Made by a program: the position numbers and the translations under genes
From: Pyropia yezoensis
Lineage: Eukaryota; Rhodophyta; Bangiophyceae; Bangiales; Bangiaceae
Direction of reading: 5' to 3'
Assembly: GCA_009829735.1 (NCBI GenBank)
Contig: CM020618.1
Span: forward strand, 29,054,894 to 29,118,893
DNA length: 64,000 nucleotides
Shown: in pieces, positions 1-9,228 of the stretch
Position numbering within the stretch: position 1 is the stretch's first letter
Layout of the letters: every line of letters begins with the position of its first letter
Notes under the pieces: generated by a model
The model's database searches: none
What the model saw: only the letters and a program-made list of their open reading frames with translations
What the model was told of the DNA's origin: nothing

Positions 1-1
1 A

Positions 2-1369
2 TTTGCCGTTCTGGAGAAGGACCTCACTCGATTTTTGACCACCATCTTAGTGGCCACTACCACCGCCACTGTATTTTCCACCGCCATGGTCACGGAGCTA
101 GCAGGGGAGCTGCTGGGCACGGCCTCTGTCGGGGTCGTCACAGCGGGCATGACGGTAGTGTTTTTGTTTTTCGGGGAAATCCTACCGAAGGCTCTCGCTG
201 TGCACTCGCCCGCGAAAGTGGCTCGCGTCATGGTGCCGGCTATTTCGGCCATCTCGGTTATCCTCTACCCGCTCGGCAAGGTGCTGGCCTTCCTCTCCAC
301 TTGCATTCTGCGGCTGTTCAAGGTTGCTGGCGAGTCTAATGCGTCGGTTTCTGAAGAGGAGCTGCGTCTCATTGTGGCTGGCGCGGACCGCTCGGGCAGC
401 ATCGCGAAGTACGAGAGCCAGATTATTCAGAACGTGCTGGATTTGGAGGAGAAGGCTGTGCGAGAGGTCATGTGCCCGCGGGTGGACATGGTGGCGGTGC
501 CATCGTCAGCGACTTTGATGGACCTCATGAACGTAGAGCGGGAATCCCACTACTCGCGTATGCCTGTGTACGACGGCAGCATTGACAACATTATTGGAGT
601 GGTGTACGCCAAGTCCCTGCTCGAGTACCTGGTCCAACAACCTGAGGAGCTGGACCGGCGAAAGGTGCTGGAGCTGGTTGACACGGCGTTTTTCATCCCT
701 GAGTCCATGACGGTCTGGACTGTCCTGGAGCAGATGCGGAAGCGCCGCCTGCACCTCGCAGTTGTGGTGGACGAGTACGGTGGTACTGCCGGGCTTGTGA
801 CCCTGGAGGACATCTTGGAAGAAGTGGTCGGCGAAATCTACGACGAGGACGATGACGTGGAAGCGGAGCGGCGAGATCTGACGCTTCTTCCTGACGGTGC
901 CTACGCGATTGACGGTGCTGCGGACCTGGACAAGGTGGACGCGGCTCTCGGTATGGCCCTGGACGAGGAGGAGCTGCACGACTATGGCACCATCTCGGGG
1001 CTGGTGGTGGCGCGAATGGGGGAAATCCCACCGTGCGGAGCGCAAGTGATTGTCAACTCTGTGCGGCTTACCGTGATAGACGCGGATGACAGGCGCATTG
1101 TGCGGCTACGTGCGCAGGCCGTGTCGGAGGAGGAGCTAGAGCAGCTGGCCGCGGAGGCCGCCGCCGCGGCTGAGCGCGAGCGTGAGCGGGAAGAGAATGA
1201 CAGCAGTGACGACGAGCAGGTGGGGCGATGGGTGCGCAAGTCGGATCGAGACAGGCAGTCGCCAGCGTCGCGGAATGGATCCCCGACGCCGCCGCCTGGG
1301 AAGGAACTGTACCCCTCCCCAGTGGACGACGCAGAGCGTGACAGTGGTGCCGCTGGGTCTGCCGATTAA
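2..1369 (+). CDS. HlyC/CorC-type DUF21-CBS transporter, 5' end outside window
   Basis: The frame is open from base 2 and already inside a membrane domain, so the start lies upstream; 455 residues are visible, ending at TAA. Residues 1-105 are the end of a DUF21 (CNNM transmembrane) domain with several hydrophobic helices and the family motif GEILPKALA. A CBS pair follows at about 150-285 (REVMCPRVDMVAVP; AVVVDEYGGTAGLVTLEDIL), then a CorC_HlyC domain at about 295-375. The last ~80 residues are acidic, then polar and low in complexity. The domain order and sequence resemble plant plastid proteins such as Arabidopsis At1g55930 and At3g13070; from that I infer a plastid-envelope location. CorC/CNNM relatives act in Mg2+ or Na+ efflux, but the substrate here is unknown. 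No intron is seen. The gene converges on the CSC1-like gene. Confidence 0.9.
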   Translation, partial: FAVLEKDLTRFLTTILVATTTATVFSTAMVTELAGELLGTASVGVVTAGMTVVFLFFGEILPKALAVHSPAKVARVMVPAISAISVILYPLGKVLAFLSTCILRLFKVAGESNASVSEEELRLIVAGADRSGSIAKYESQIIQNVLDLEEKAVREVMCPRVDMVAVPSSATLMDLMNVERESHYSRMPVYDGSIDNIIGVVYAKSLLEYLVQQPEELDRRKVLELVDTAFFIPESMTVWTVLEQMRKRRLHLAVVVDEYGGTAGLVTLEDILEEVVGEIYDEDDDVEAERRDLTLLPDGAYAIDGAADLDKVDAALGMALDEEELHDYGTISGLVVARMGEIPPCGAQVIVNSVRLTVIDADDRRIVRLRAQAVSEEELEQLAAEAAAAAEREREREENDSSDDEQVGRWVRKSDRDRQSPASRNGSPTPPPGKELYPSPVDDAERDSGAAGSAD

Positions 1370-1825
1370 GGCCGTATGTGCGCTCGCGCTGGTCGCTCGT
1401 GTTTGACGCTCTTCAGCATCTCTCCTCCGATTGTGCTTCGTTGGTCCTATCGTAGTGGAAGGTGGTTGAGGCTGGGTACATTTGGTTTTGAGGGCAATGC
1501 AGTGCAAGTGAGCGCTTACGCGAGAACGCAAGTACGGGTAGCGTACGCGTCGCGCCCGGCCGGGTCTGACCACCGCCCGACCTGCCTGCTGCCAGAGCTG
1601 GCTTCCCCTGGCCCCGTGCAGTTGGGGTGACACCGTCCATGCTAGCATGTGCGATTTTGAAGATGGCCGTGAGAGAGGAAGGTGCGACGACGCTTTAACA
1701 TCGCATGAAGCAAAAGTTGGTATAAAAAAGGAGGGGGAAGGAGACCACCCAGTCCGGAAATGACGCGCGGAATACAACATGACCAGCCAATAGCACAGAG
1801 AACGCAAATGAGCATGGCTTCTACT
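1370..1825. other. Convergent intergenic spacer
   Basis: This 456-bp gap separates the two convergent stop codons and must hold both 3' ends. I see no gene. A small A/T-rich patch with a TATAAAAAA run at about 1719-1728 is the only feature. Short open frames here have no recognisable similarity. Confidence 0.6.
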
Positions 1826-4505
1826 CTACAGCCGGGGGGGGGGGGGCGCGTCCCCGTCCACCATGACAGCCACGGGCATCGGCTCCCCAACAGCTGGCAT
1901 GAACTCGTCCGAGACCTCCTCAGCACCAGCGGACTTGCCACTGGCCGTCCTTGCCTTGGCCATCTCCACATCATCGGCATAAAACTCCTCCTCGTTCACG
2001 TCGTCCACACCATTAAGGTTGGGAACCTCGACAGGCAGCGGCTGGAAGCCAGGCGACACGTAGGCCGGAGGGATCCAGTCGGCGACAGCGTCAGGGATGC
2101 CCTCCCGCTCAACACTCTCCTCCACCTGCAACACAGAGCCGTGCTTCGCCACCCTCAAGTAGTTGGTATACACGAAGTACATGAAGGACAGGGTGAGGAT
2201 GATCAGGATGCTCTCTAGAGCTGCAGGGACGGGGGACTTTTTCAAGCCCAGCACGCCCGCCATCACGACCAGCTTCAACAGGAGCCCAATCATGACGCCA
2301 GTGAAGGCACCCTTCATCATCTTGCCGCCCGTCTCGTACGGATTCCTGATGGTGTACAGCAGGGTGTACTTCTTCACCCAGTACGAGGTGAAAAAGTAGA
2401 GCACGGCGGCAAACACAATCAACGGCGCAATCGTCGAGTAGACGAGCGCCATCGTGGAGACAATCATGCCCCACGCATAAAAGCGGAAGAACTGGTAGAT
2501 GCAGCCCCCATCGTCGGCGTTGCGCAGCTGGCGGGTGGTCTTGCACAAGAACTTGCGGACGATCCACCGCACGATCCACCGCCCCAGCTGAAGCAGGCTC
2601 AGTGGCTCTCGCGAGAGAGCCAGAATGAGGATAAAGTTGATCATGAACGTGGCCTGGACCGGGATAGAGCTTGCCAGGAGGTTCACCACCGAACCTGGGT
2701 CGTCAATCAGCTGCCTCGCGTAGGTAATCACGGACCCAGAGAGGGCCACAAAGATAAGGTTACTGAACACGAGGAAGTTGAAGTAATAGTTGCGCTGCAG
2801 CGCATCCACAGTGCCAAACGAGTGCTGCCGCTGAATGCCCACAAGCAGGCGAATGAAGACGGGAATCAATGCCAGGAAGATAACGAGGATGAGTGGCGGT
2901 AGGTAGCCCGAGATGAGGCCCAGCACCGGTCCGGGAAGGTCATTGATGAAGTCCAACCATGAAAATGCGTCCAACTCGACCAGGGCTTCCAGGTTTGCAA
3001 TACCCTGCAGGAAGGTTACAGGGACAATCCAGAAGAACGTAAGCAGCATCAGCAGGATGAAGGAGACCAGCTTGCGGACGTCCACTGTGGCGGCCTTGAT
3101 CGCCAGCGACGGCCAATTGACCGCGTTGGGCTCCGCCGCACGCGACGTCTTCCACGAGGTCTGGAAGCGCGCATAGTTGGTCTGTGCCGCATCCGCAGCA
3201 GCGCGACGGGTAGCGAACACGACAATGGCCGACCGGGTGGCGGGAGTCTGCTTGTCAAACTTGCTCGTCTGGTACGAGTTCACCTTCTCAAAGTAGTGAG
3301 TTTGCTGGCCCGACCAGTGCTCAATGGAGTCCACTTCCTGCGCCGACCGGTTGCAGCAAGCGCACATGCCGACTTTGTGGGTGGGCCGCTGGCCTGCCAG
3401 CTTGGGGTCCTTGGCCATGCCCCACTCCGCCCGCTCCCTCCGGGTCACCGCGTTCCAGAAGCGAGCCTTCTTCTTCACCAGCTTCTTGTCCGCGTGGACG
3501 TAGTGTGCCGACACAACCTGGCCGGGGAACAGCCTGTCCCAGTACTCAAACACCTGCTGCTCCGAGCAGTGGTCCTCCTCAATGTCCATCACCACAATCG
3601 CATAGTTGCTCGGGTTATTGCGGGAGGCGCGGTACCGCCGGCGAGAGTCGGCGTACACCTTGAAGTCGCGCCACATGAAGACAAAGACAAGGCCCGTAAT
3701 GATCGCATCAGCCACCAGTGTTGCCCACAGGCGCAGGTTGGTACTTTCCACATTGGAGAGCGTCACAATCTGGATGCCGAGCGTCTTCAACTCGTCATCT
3801 TCAGGCAGATCCTTAAACGCGCCGGTGCCGTAGATGGGAAGAAGGAACGCACATAAAACAGCAACGGCGCAGAACAGCAACAGCTGCGTGCGGAGGAAGC
3901 GCAGATGCATGACCTGGTCCAGGCCATGCGACTCCTCTAGCTGCTCATCCAACCTTACGCTCCAAGCGCCGCGCAGCCACCCCAGAAAGCCCGACGGAGG
4001 TGATGGCAGCGCCTGCACCCGGTTGCCTTCGTAGTCTGTAACATCAGGACGCTCCGTCCTGTGGGTAGCAGAGGGAAATGAGGGACAGGGCATTGAGAGG
4101 TAAAGAGGGGAACGGGCAACAGAGAAGCCAGATGTATTGGGGACAGAGCGTTAGTACAATCATTCCTCACTAGCGGCTGCGTCGAGAGCGGACATTGAAG
4201 CAACCCAGGCTGCATGTCCCTGCAGCCAGCAGACCCCTCCGGGCGCCGGGTCGACGAAGTCACACCACACCACACTCTTCCCCACAGCGTGACCATCTTG
4301 ACCAAGCGCATGACCCCACGTTACAACAATTGCCACAGGACCCGGTATCACCCAAGGAAACGTACTGCAGGTACTTGCGATACTGAAACACTGTCGGTAG
4401 CTTTGAGCGCAGCAGCAGGTCGAACAACACCAGCACAATCACCGATGTCGCGGCCCCCAAGACGAGGCTGATGATGACACCCTGGGTACCTGGGTCGAGC
4501 GTCAT
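1826..4505 (-). CDS. CSC1/OSCA-like mechanosensitive cation channel (two exons)
   Basis: Exon 1 is 4505-4366 and exon 2 is 4058-1826, joined in phase so that the sequence reads FQYRKYLQ-TERPDV, giving 790 residues ending at TAG. The start ATG at 4505 opens an N-terminal membrane helix (IISLVLGAATSVIVLVLFDL). Two more helices lie at about residues 102-125 and 150-172. A large cytosolic PHM7-type domain follows (AIVVMDIEEDHCSE; residues ~180-370), then the multi-helix RSN1_7TM/DUF221 pore domain (~375-690). This order is typical of OSCA/TMEM63/CSC1 channels, which gate Ca2+ and other cations in response to osmotic or membrane tension; plasma-membrane location is inferred. The C-terminus is acidic. 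Its last residues are encoded across a run of 13 G on the plus strand, a place where length errors are likely. Confidence 0.9.
4059..4365 (-). other. Intron of the CSC1-like gene
   Basis: The donor is GTACGT at 4365 and the acceptor CCACAG ends at 4059. Removing 307 bp restores a continuous CSC1 N-terminal region in phase. The donor hexamer is the same as in three introns of the kinase gene at 31-34 kb. Confidence 0.85.
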
Positions 4506-5575
4506 TGTGCCCACATACAGCGGTCGAGGCTGCCGCACTAGGCCCGAAGACGAAAAACCAGAAACGCAAGGGGGGGGCGGGGACAAACGGAGGAAGGGGG
4601 GCTGCACCCAGACGCACAGTCGTAACACGTAGAGGCGGCGGCGGCAAACACCGACGCGGATAGACACGCAACGAGCAGCGGATGATGCCCGCTTAGGAGC
4701 GCCGTGCGCAGGGCTTATGGCACACCTGGGGAGTCAAGTGGCGCGCCTCGAAAGAATGTTGAGACGGCGGGGGCGCGCGCCGTGCGTGCGCGCGCCACTG
4801 CACAGGATGAGGCACAGACCCGAGCGACGATGCTAGCCAAATCTTCGACCACCGCCGGCAGGGCCCGCCAACTGTCGGCCGGGCCGGGAGCGCGGGCACC
4901 GCTACGAGCAGGTAGAATGGCGGGAAAGAGAGGGCGCTTGTGCACCACGCGTACAGGCGGGGAATGGGTGGGTGGCTGTCTGAGCTACGAGGCCCTGCAG
5001 GAACCCGTCCTGACCCCCCCTCCCCCCCCCCAGCCGGCGGGTTCAGCTCACCAATCTTTAGAGGCCAAAGCATGCACAGCCGCAGGGGCCGACGGCAGAC
5101 AGGTGCGGCGGCACACAGCCCCCAGGACCGCGCGCGCGCTGCGCTGTCATCAGGTGGTGGGGCAAGAAGAGGCTGTCGAGTTTTGGAGGGAGGGAGCAGG
5201 GTTCGAGCCGGCAGCAGCGCCTTGCACAAGCTGGCGCTGCCAGCTTGTGCATGCCGCCGGCAAGCGGGCCAATCGTGCGGAAACCCCCGCCCGAGCGAGG
5301 GCGACACCGCCGCCAGAGGGCCCCCACATGGAAGAAAAAGCAGGTGATGCAGCGCCGGCGGTGTCTGTTGTGAAAGAGGTGTGGTCCACGAGTGGACCGC
5401 CAACCCTCACCTCTCCTCCACGAACCGTTTTTTTGGGGGGGGGGCGGGGGCCGACGCGCGCGGCACAGACCGGTAGGGTCGGGTGCCGCACACCCGCCCC
5501 CGGGAGCGCAACAGGAGCGATCTCGGATATTATACACTGAAATGTTTCGTGTCCGTCCTCGCCGTTACAGGCCGG
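4506..5575. other. GC-rich spacer upstream of the CSC1-like gene
   Basis: This holds the presumed promoter of the CSC1-like gene (minus strand, from 4506 upward). Six frames are open over long stretches because of base composition, with no recognisable domain. It also contains the tRNA-like hairpin at 5188-5258. I see no other gene. Confidence 0.5.
5188..5258 (-). pseudogene. Degenerate tRNA-like sequence (Cys GCA-like), or chance
   Basis: On the minus strand GGCTCGAACCC (5209-5199) resembles a pol III B box with one mismatch. TGCACAAGCTGG (5251-5240) matches an A box at most conserved positions, and their spacing is close to that of a tRNA. A 7-base loop with T33, GCA and A37 would read cysteine. 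However, the acceptor pairs at only 5 of 7 positions and the D stem does not pair. A competing perfect hairpin (13-bp arms 5223-5235 and 5239-5251) covers the same bases. At best it is a tRNA pseudogene or the head of a tRNA-derived SINE. Confidence 0.2.
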
Positions 5576-5935
5576 TCAACCACGTGATGCCCCCTGCTGG
5601 GCCCTGCAGGGTCCACTGTCATCCCTGAAGACTAGGCCATGATGGCCTGTGAAGAGCGTGGCCAATCCCAGGCACGTGCGAACGAAAGGACTGTACGGTG
5701 AAAGCAACTGTAGGACCGTACTTGGACAATTGAGGCACTGAGTCAACGGAGGGCGAGTCCCCGGGGGGGTGTGTCGCTGCAAACAAGGAAGTAGCCGTGC
5801 ATGGAAGTAAGTTTGGTATGAAGTTCGGAAGTTCTTTCCTTGCAATGATTCCACGATCTGGAAGGGCCCCAGGACTGTCTCGTCCAACTTCTTGGGCTTC
5901 TGTATGTCGGCGTCGATGTATTGTGCATCCCTCAA
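5576..5935 (-). mobile_element. Relic of a Ty3/gypsy element: pol C-terminal tail
   Basis: The minus-strand frame contains KKLDETVLGPFQIVESLQG followed by FHARLLP. This is the pattern of the region after the integrase core in gypsy-type pol (KL.PR..GPF.I... then FH.S.L). Nothing else of the element is recognised around it and no LTR is seen. I treat it as an old, broken fragment with uncertain ends. Confidence 0.4.
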
Positions 5936-6034
5936 AACGTCGACGTGTCGCAGTCGTCAACGTGCAATTCGTGTGCACCAGCTGACTGGGACGTGCTTAG
6001 CAACTGTAAATTTCGGGGCAATTTCTGAGCACTC

Positions 6035-6612
6035 AAGGTCTATCTCATTTAATAAGGCACGTGGCCAAGGTCCATCTTCACTGACGCGCACTTTCGAAAC
6101 CATGGACGCCACTGAGGGAAACACAGCTGCAGTAGAGAGATCTGCTCACGGACTGTCCTTTGGCGTCAAGACATTGCTCATCAGGGTCATCCTCGACGGC
6201 ATCATGGCTGAAGCCAAAAGTATTGGGTCCAGTTTTTCAGGGCTTCTCAGACTTCTCCGTGCTCTCGCGGAGACAGGGAGAGAGCCGTCTGCGGCTTCTT
6301 CGCGCGAGAAGGTCGAATTCTGCATGCTTTACAAGCAGGGTCACAAAAAAACCGACCTAAGAAAGCGTGCACCAGTTAATACCTAGAATGTCAAAAAGTG
6401 AAGCGTCCGCCAGTTGCCACTTTGAACACTATAGCGTGCGCTTCTTTCGAGCTCTCTTCGCTCTCGCACGGGGGCTTTCGGAGATTCTTCGTTATTTTCA
6501 TTATGTCCGCAGCACCAGTGGGAAGACGATGGACCGGTTTCCAGCATGGAGCCGCATGCGTACGGCCGGGAAAACATATATCTCGTGTGCCTCATTATAT
6601 GAGATAGACCTT
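6035..6612 (+). repeat. Terminal-inverted-repeat element, copy 1 (MITE-like)
   Basis: This 578-bp unit starts AAGGTCTATCTCAT and ends with the inverted copy ATGAGATAGACCTT; with mismatches the terminal repeat runs to about 28 bp and includes AGGCAC. A second unit of 577 bp with the same ends and about 90 percent identity by eye lies at 28409-28985 in the same orientation. No transposase is encoded, so it looks like a non-autonomous DNA element. No clear target duplication is seen, so the superfamily is unknown. Confidence 0.75.
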
Positions 6613-7259
6613 TAGTGCGCAATGGGTGACTCTCACTCGCTCCACAATGCTGATCGCGAGATGATTCATGCGCTAGTCACATATCCCTGCGAAGCATCGG
6701 AACTTTGCCGAAGGGAAGGAAGGCTGGAGACCAGATCATGTCGCATCTCACCTCTCACGCAGTCGAGTGCTCCTTTCCTGTCCGGCCCGCGATAAAAAGA
6801 TCACGAAGACAAGGGTCAGCGCGACACAAGCTGGCATTGTGCGACTCGGAGTCCTCCGGTCCAGCAGGCAGAAAAGTGGTTTGCAGGTAGGCCGATCATG
6901 CACCAGGTCTTCCCACAGTCGTGCACCGATCAACACCAGGCACCTGGCTGGGTGTGAGCCTCCAGAGATTTGTGCGCGGCCAGCAGGAGCATCGAGAACC
7001 GGCGCCGTGGAAAGTCTTTGGCGTAAATCATGGAGCACATCGGGTGCTGCCTCGAAGCTGCAAAAAGGTGGTGGGCTAATGACGAGCGCCACAGCTCCCG
7101 ATGGAGCGCTGATGTCATCCAAAACAGGCATGCCGCCGCCGCGGTCTTCAATCCTGCGTTTGGCGGCGCTGGATGCCCTGGTTCGCTTGCGCCCGGAAAG
7201 GCTTCTTTTGGGAAGTAGTGGCAATATGCTGCAAGCTAGCTGACCTGCCTGGCTGGGAA
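6613..7259. other. Spacer without recognised gene
   Basis: Open frames on both strands here (for example minus strand 7224-6748) have no recognisable domain. The right end may include the upstream part of the IS630/Tc1-like fragment that follows. Confidence 0.4.
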
Positions 7260-7860
7260 CACAACCGTCCCGGATCGAAGACAGCTCTATCCCGGATGCT
7301 GAGCTTAATCGGATTTTTGGTTAAGCAAGTATAGCGAATGGCGCTGGAGCGGTCGCACGAATCAAGGGTGGCGTTTTGTCAGCTGTACCGTCAAGCCTCA
7401 GATCGCTGCATCTTTGTCCTCAACGAAACGAACTTGGCCGGTCCGGCCATGGTGCGGCGGCGCGGATGGGCGCCTATTGGTCGACCACTGGAAGTGCTAG
7501 CGCCAGACCCTCGGGCCCGAGCGCGCTTCTTCTCCACTGTAGCTACATCGTACAAACTTGTTCATTTAGAGCTCTTTGTTAACGAGGTTCCCCCTGCATT
7601 GAATGGTAATGACTTTGCTTTGTTTCGTACCAGCCTTGTGCGACGAACGAATGCGTATCACCCTTGCTTGCCATGAGCAGAGCAGCCGAATAAATGCGTG
7701 GTGGTATACGACAACGCCCCCGTTCACACTGCGTTTGCGGATGAGACTTTCAATAACAACAACAGACCCGCAACAGGCCAATGGCAAGCCTCAGATGGCG
7801 CACCACTGGCCAATAAGTGCTCCGCGTTAGTGTGGAAACAGTGCGATCTCGGGATCTCTG
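7260..7860 (+). pseudogene. IS630/Tc1-mariner-type transposase fragment (DDE_3)
   Basis: The plus-strand frame from 7338 reads ALERSHESRVAFCQLY, then CIFVLNETNLAGPAMVRRRG and WAPIGRP. After one TGA at 7674 it continues in the same frame with VVVYDNAPVHTAF at about 7698-7740. This is the DDE_3 order: first catalytic region before R..GWAP, second at DNAP.H. The first catalytic Asp appears as Asn (VLNET instead of IDET), and no third acidic region is recognisable. The helix-turn-helix N-terminal part and the ends are not seen. It is a decayed DNA-transposon piece, not an active gene. Confidence 0.6.
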
Positions 7861-8740
7861 CCCACATCGAAGCGGGAAAAGGCATCTCAGGAACCAGCTG
7901 CGACTTCTCCCAGTGCTCTTAAGTGGATCGGGCCGAGATAGAGGGAAATCCGCCGAGATTGTGAGAAAAAACAACAGCTATCTGACCAACCAGCGTTCGG
8001 TCCAAGATCAGCCGCGACTGCAGCCAACCATCGCCTGTTCGCCCCACAGCATGCTATTGGTCCGCTGCGAGCTCCCAGGACGCGGTTTTCTCATTGCTAG
8101 CGTTGTGCATCTTTCTGCCACGTATGGAAATTTCCTGGTATGACACGACCCCCTCCCCATGTGGTCTTCCTGCGTGATTTCCCGTCAGAAAATTCTTTCT
8201 GTACAGCTACCGACACGTGGCGGCAGCCTGGCAATGACGAACAAAAGCCCCCCAGATCCCGGCAAGTCCCCGCTTCTCGACTGCGACTTCGATCTTGTCG
8301 GCCTACGTCGCCCTCTGTCACTGCCTGTGCCACACACCATCGTGCACCATGGCGGTGTTCCCCATCCACCCCGTCTCGCCTCTTCACTCCAACCAAAGAC
8401 TGTCATGGCCCCCCCGCCCCCCCGCACCCCTCTAGGTAGAGATGTTCTCCTTTCCCTGGAAAGATTGCGTTGCAATGAAATTTCGTGAACGCCGTTCAGC
8501 CCATTCACTGTCAACAGACATCAGCGAGGGAGTCGGTCTGACTGTCAGACACTCGGCAAGCCAGGAGGCAGCAAGGCGATTTGGGCACGCTCGTCTCCGG
8601 CGGGACGCGGGCGCCGTCACCACCGGAATGACCCTGTGGAAGGCGGCCGCAGCGCAGGCAAGGCGCGAGGATGATGACACGAACCAGCCACTGGACCCTT
8701 TGAGGAGGTGGGTCCCACGCAAGGGAACAATAACCACCCT
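7861..8740. other. Spacer without recognised gene
   Basis: Unique sequence with moderate GC. Short open frames on both strands show no domain I know, and I see no repeat beyond short runs of C. Confidence 0.4.
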
Positions 8741-9150
8741 GCGGCCGTGGGGGGGGGGGGCTAGTCACGACCGCATGGGAAAACCGTCCTCTACAGAGCC
8801 GGCGGACGACCCGGGCCTCCCCCCTTCGACCGTGAGGGCGAGGGCCTGCTTACCCGCGCGTGAGACCCGCACCCTCCCCCCCGGCGGGCGACTTGGCCCC
8901 CCCCGCACGGCCGTGGGGGGGGGGCTAGTCGCCCCCGCGAAGTAGACTCGTCCCGTGCCCCGCCAACGGACGACCCGGTCCTCCCCCCGCGGCCGTGAGT
9001 GGGGGGACCGGCTCAACCACGCGCGGGACCCGCACCACCCCCACGGACAGGCGACACGGCCCCCCCCCGCGGCCGTGGAGGGGGGACCTAGTCACCCCCA
9101 CGTGGGAACCGCTTCCCCCCTTCCCCCGCCGGGCAAGCCGGCCCGGCTGT
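8741..9150. repeat. Minisatellite, ~80-bp unit, about five copies
   Basis: The core CGGCCGTG with a following G run, CTAGTC and a C-rich tail recurs with CCGTG at 8745, 8830, 8911, 8993, 9073 and a weaker copy at 9147, so the period is 74-85 bp. Units are imperfect. Each unit alternates a G run and a C run, which can fold back. It sits just beyond the 3' end of the hAT-type transposase remnant. Confidence 0.75.
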
Positions 9151-9228
9151 GGACGGACGTCCGGATGCCCAGGACCGCACCAGAGCCCCCACTCAATATG
9201 CTCACAAGGGGCGTTTCCGTTGTGTTTA

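Noticed and set aside
5190-5258. Permuted tRNA gene (as in some red algae), from CAGCGCC and GGCGCTG flanking a short linker
   Set aside because: The acceptor halves pair, but the expected T stem next to them does not, and the pairing is part of a wider palindrome.
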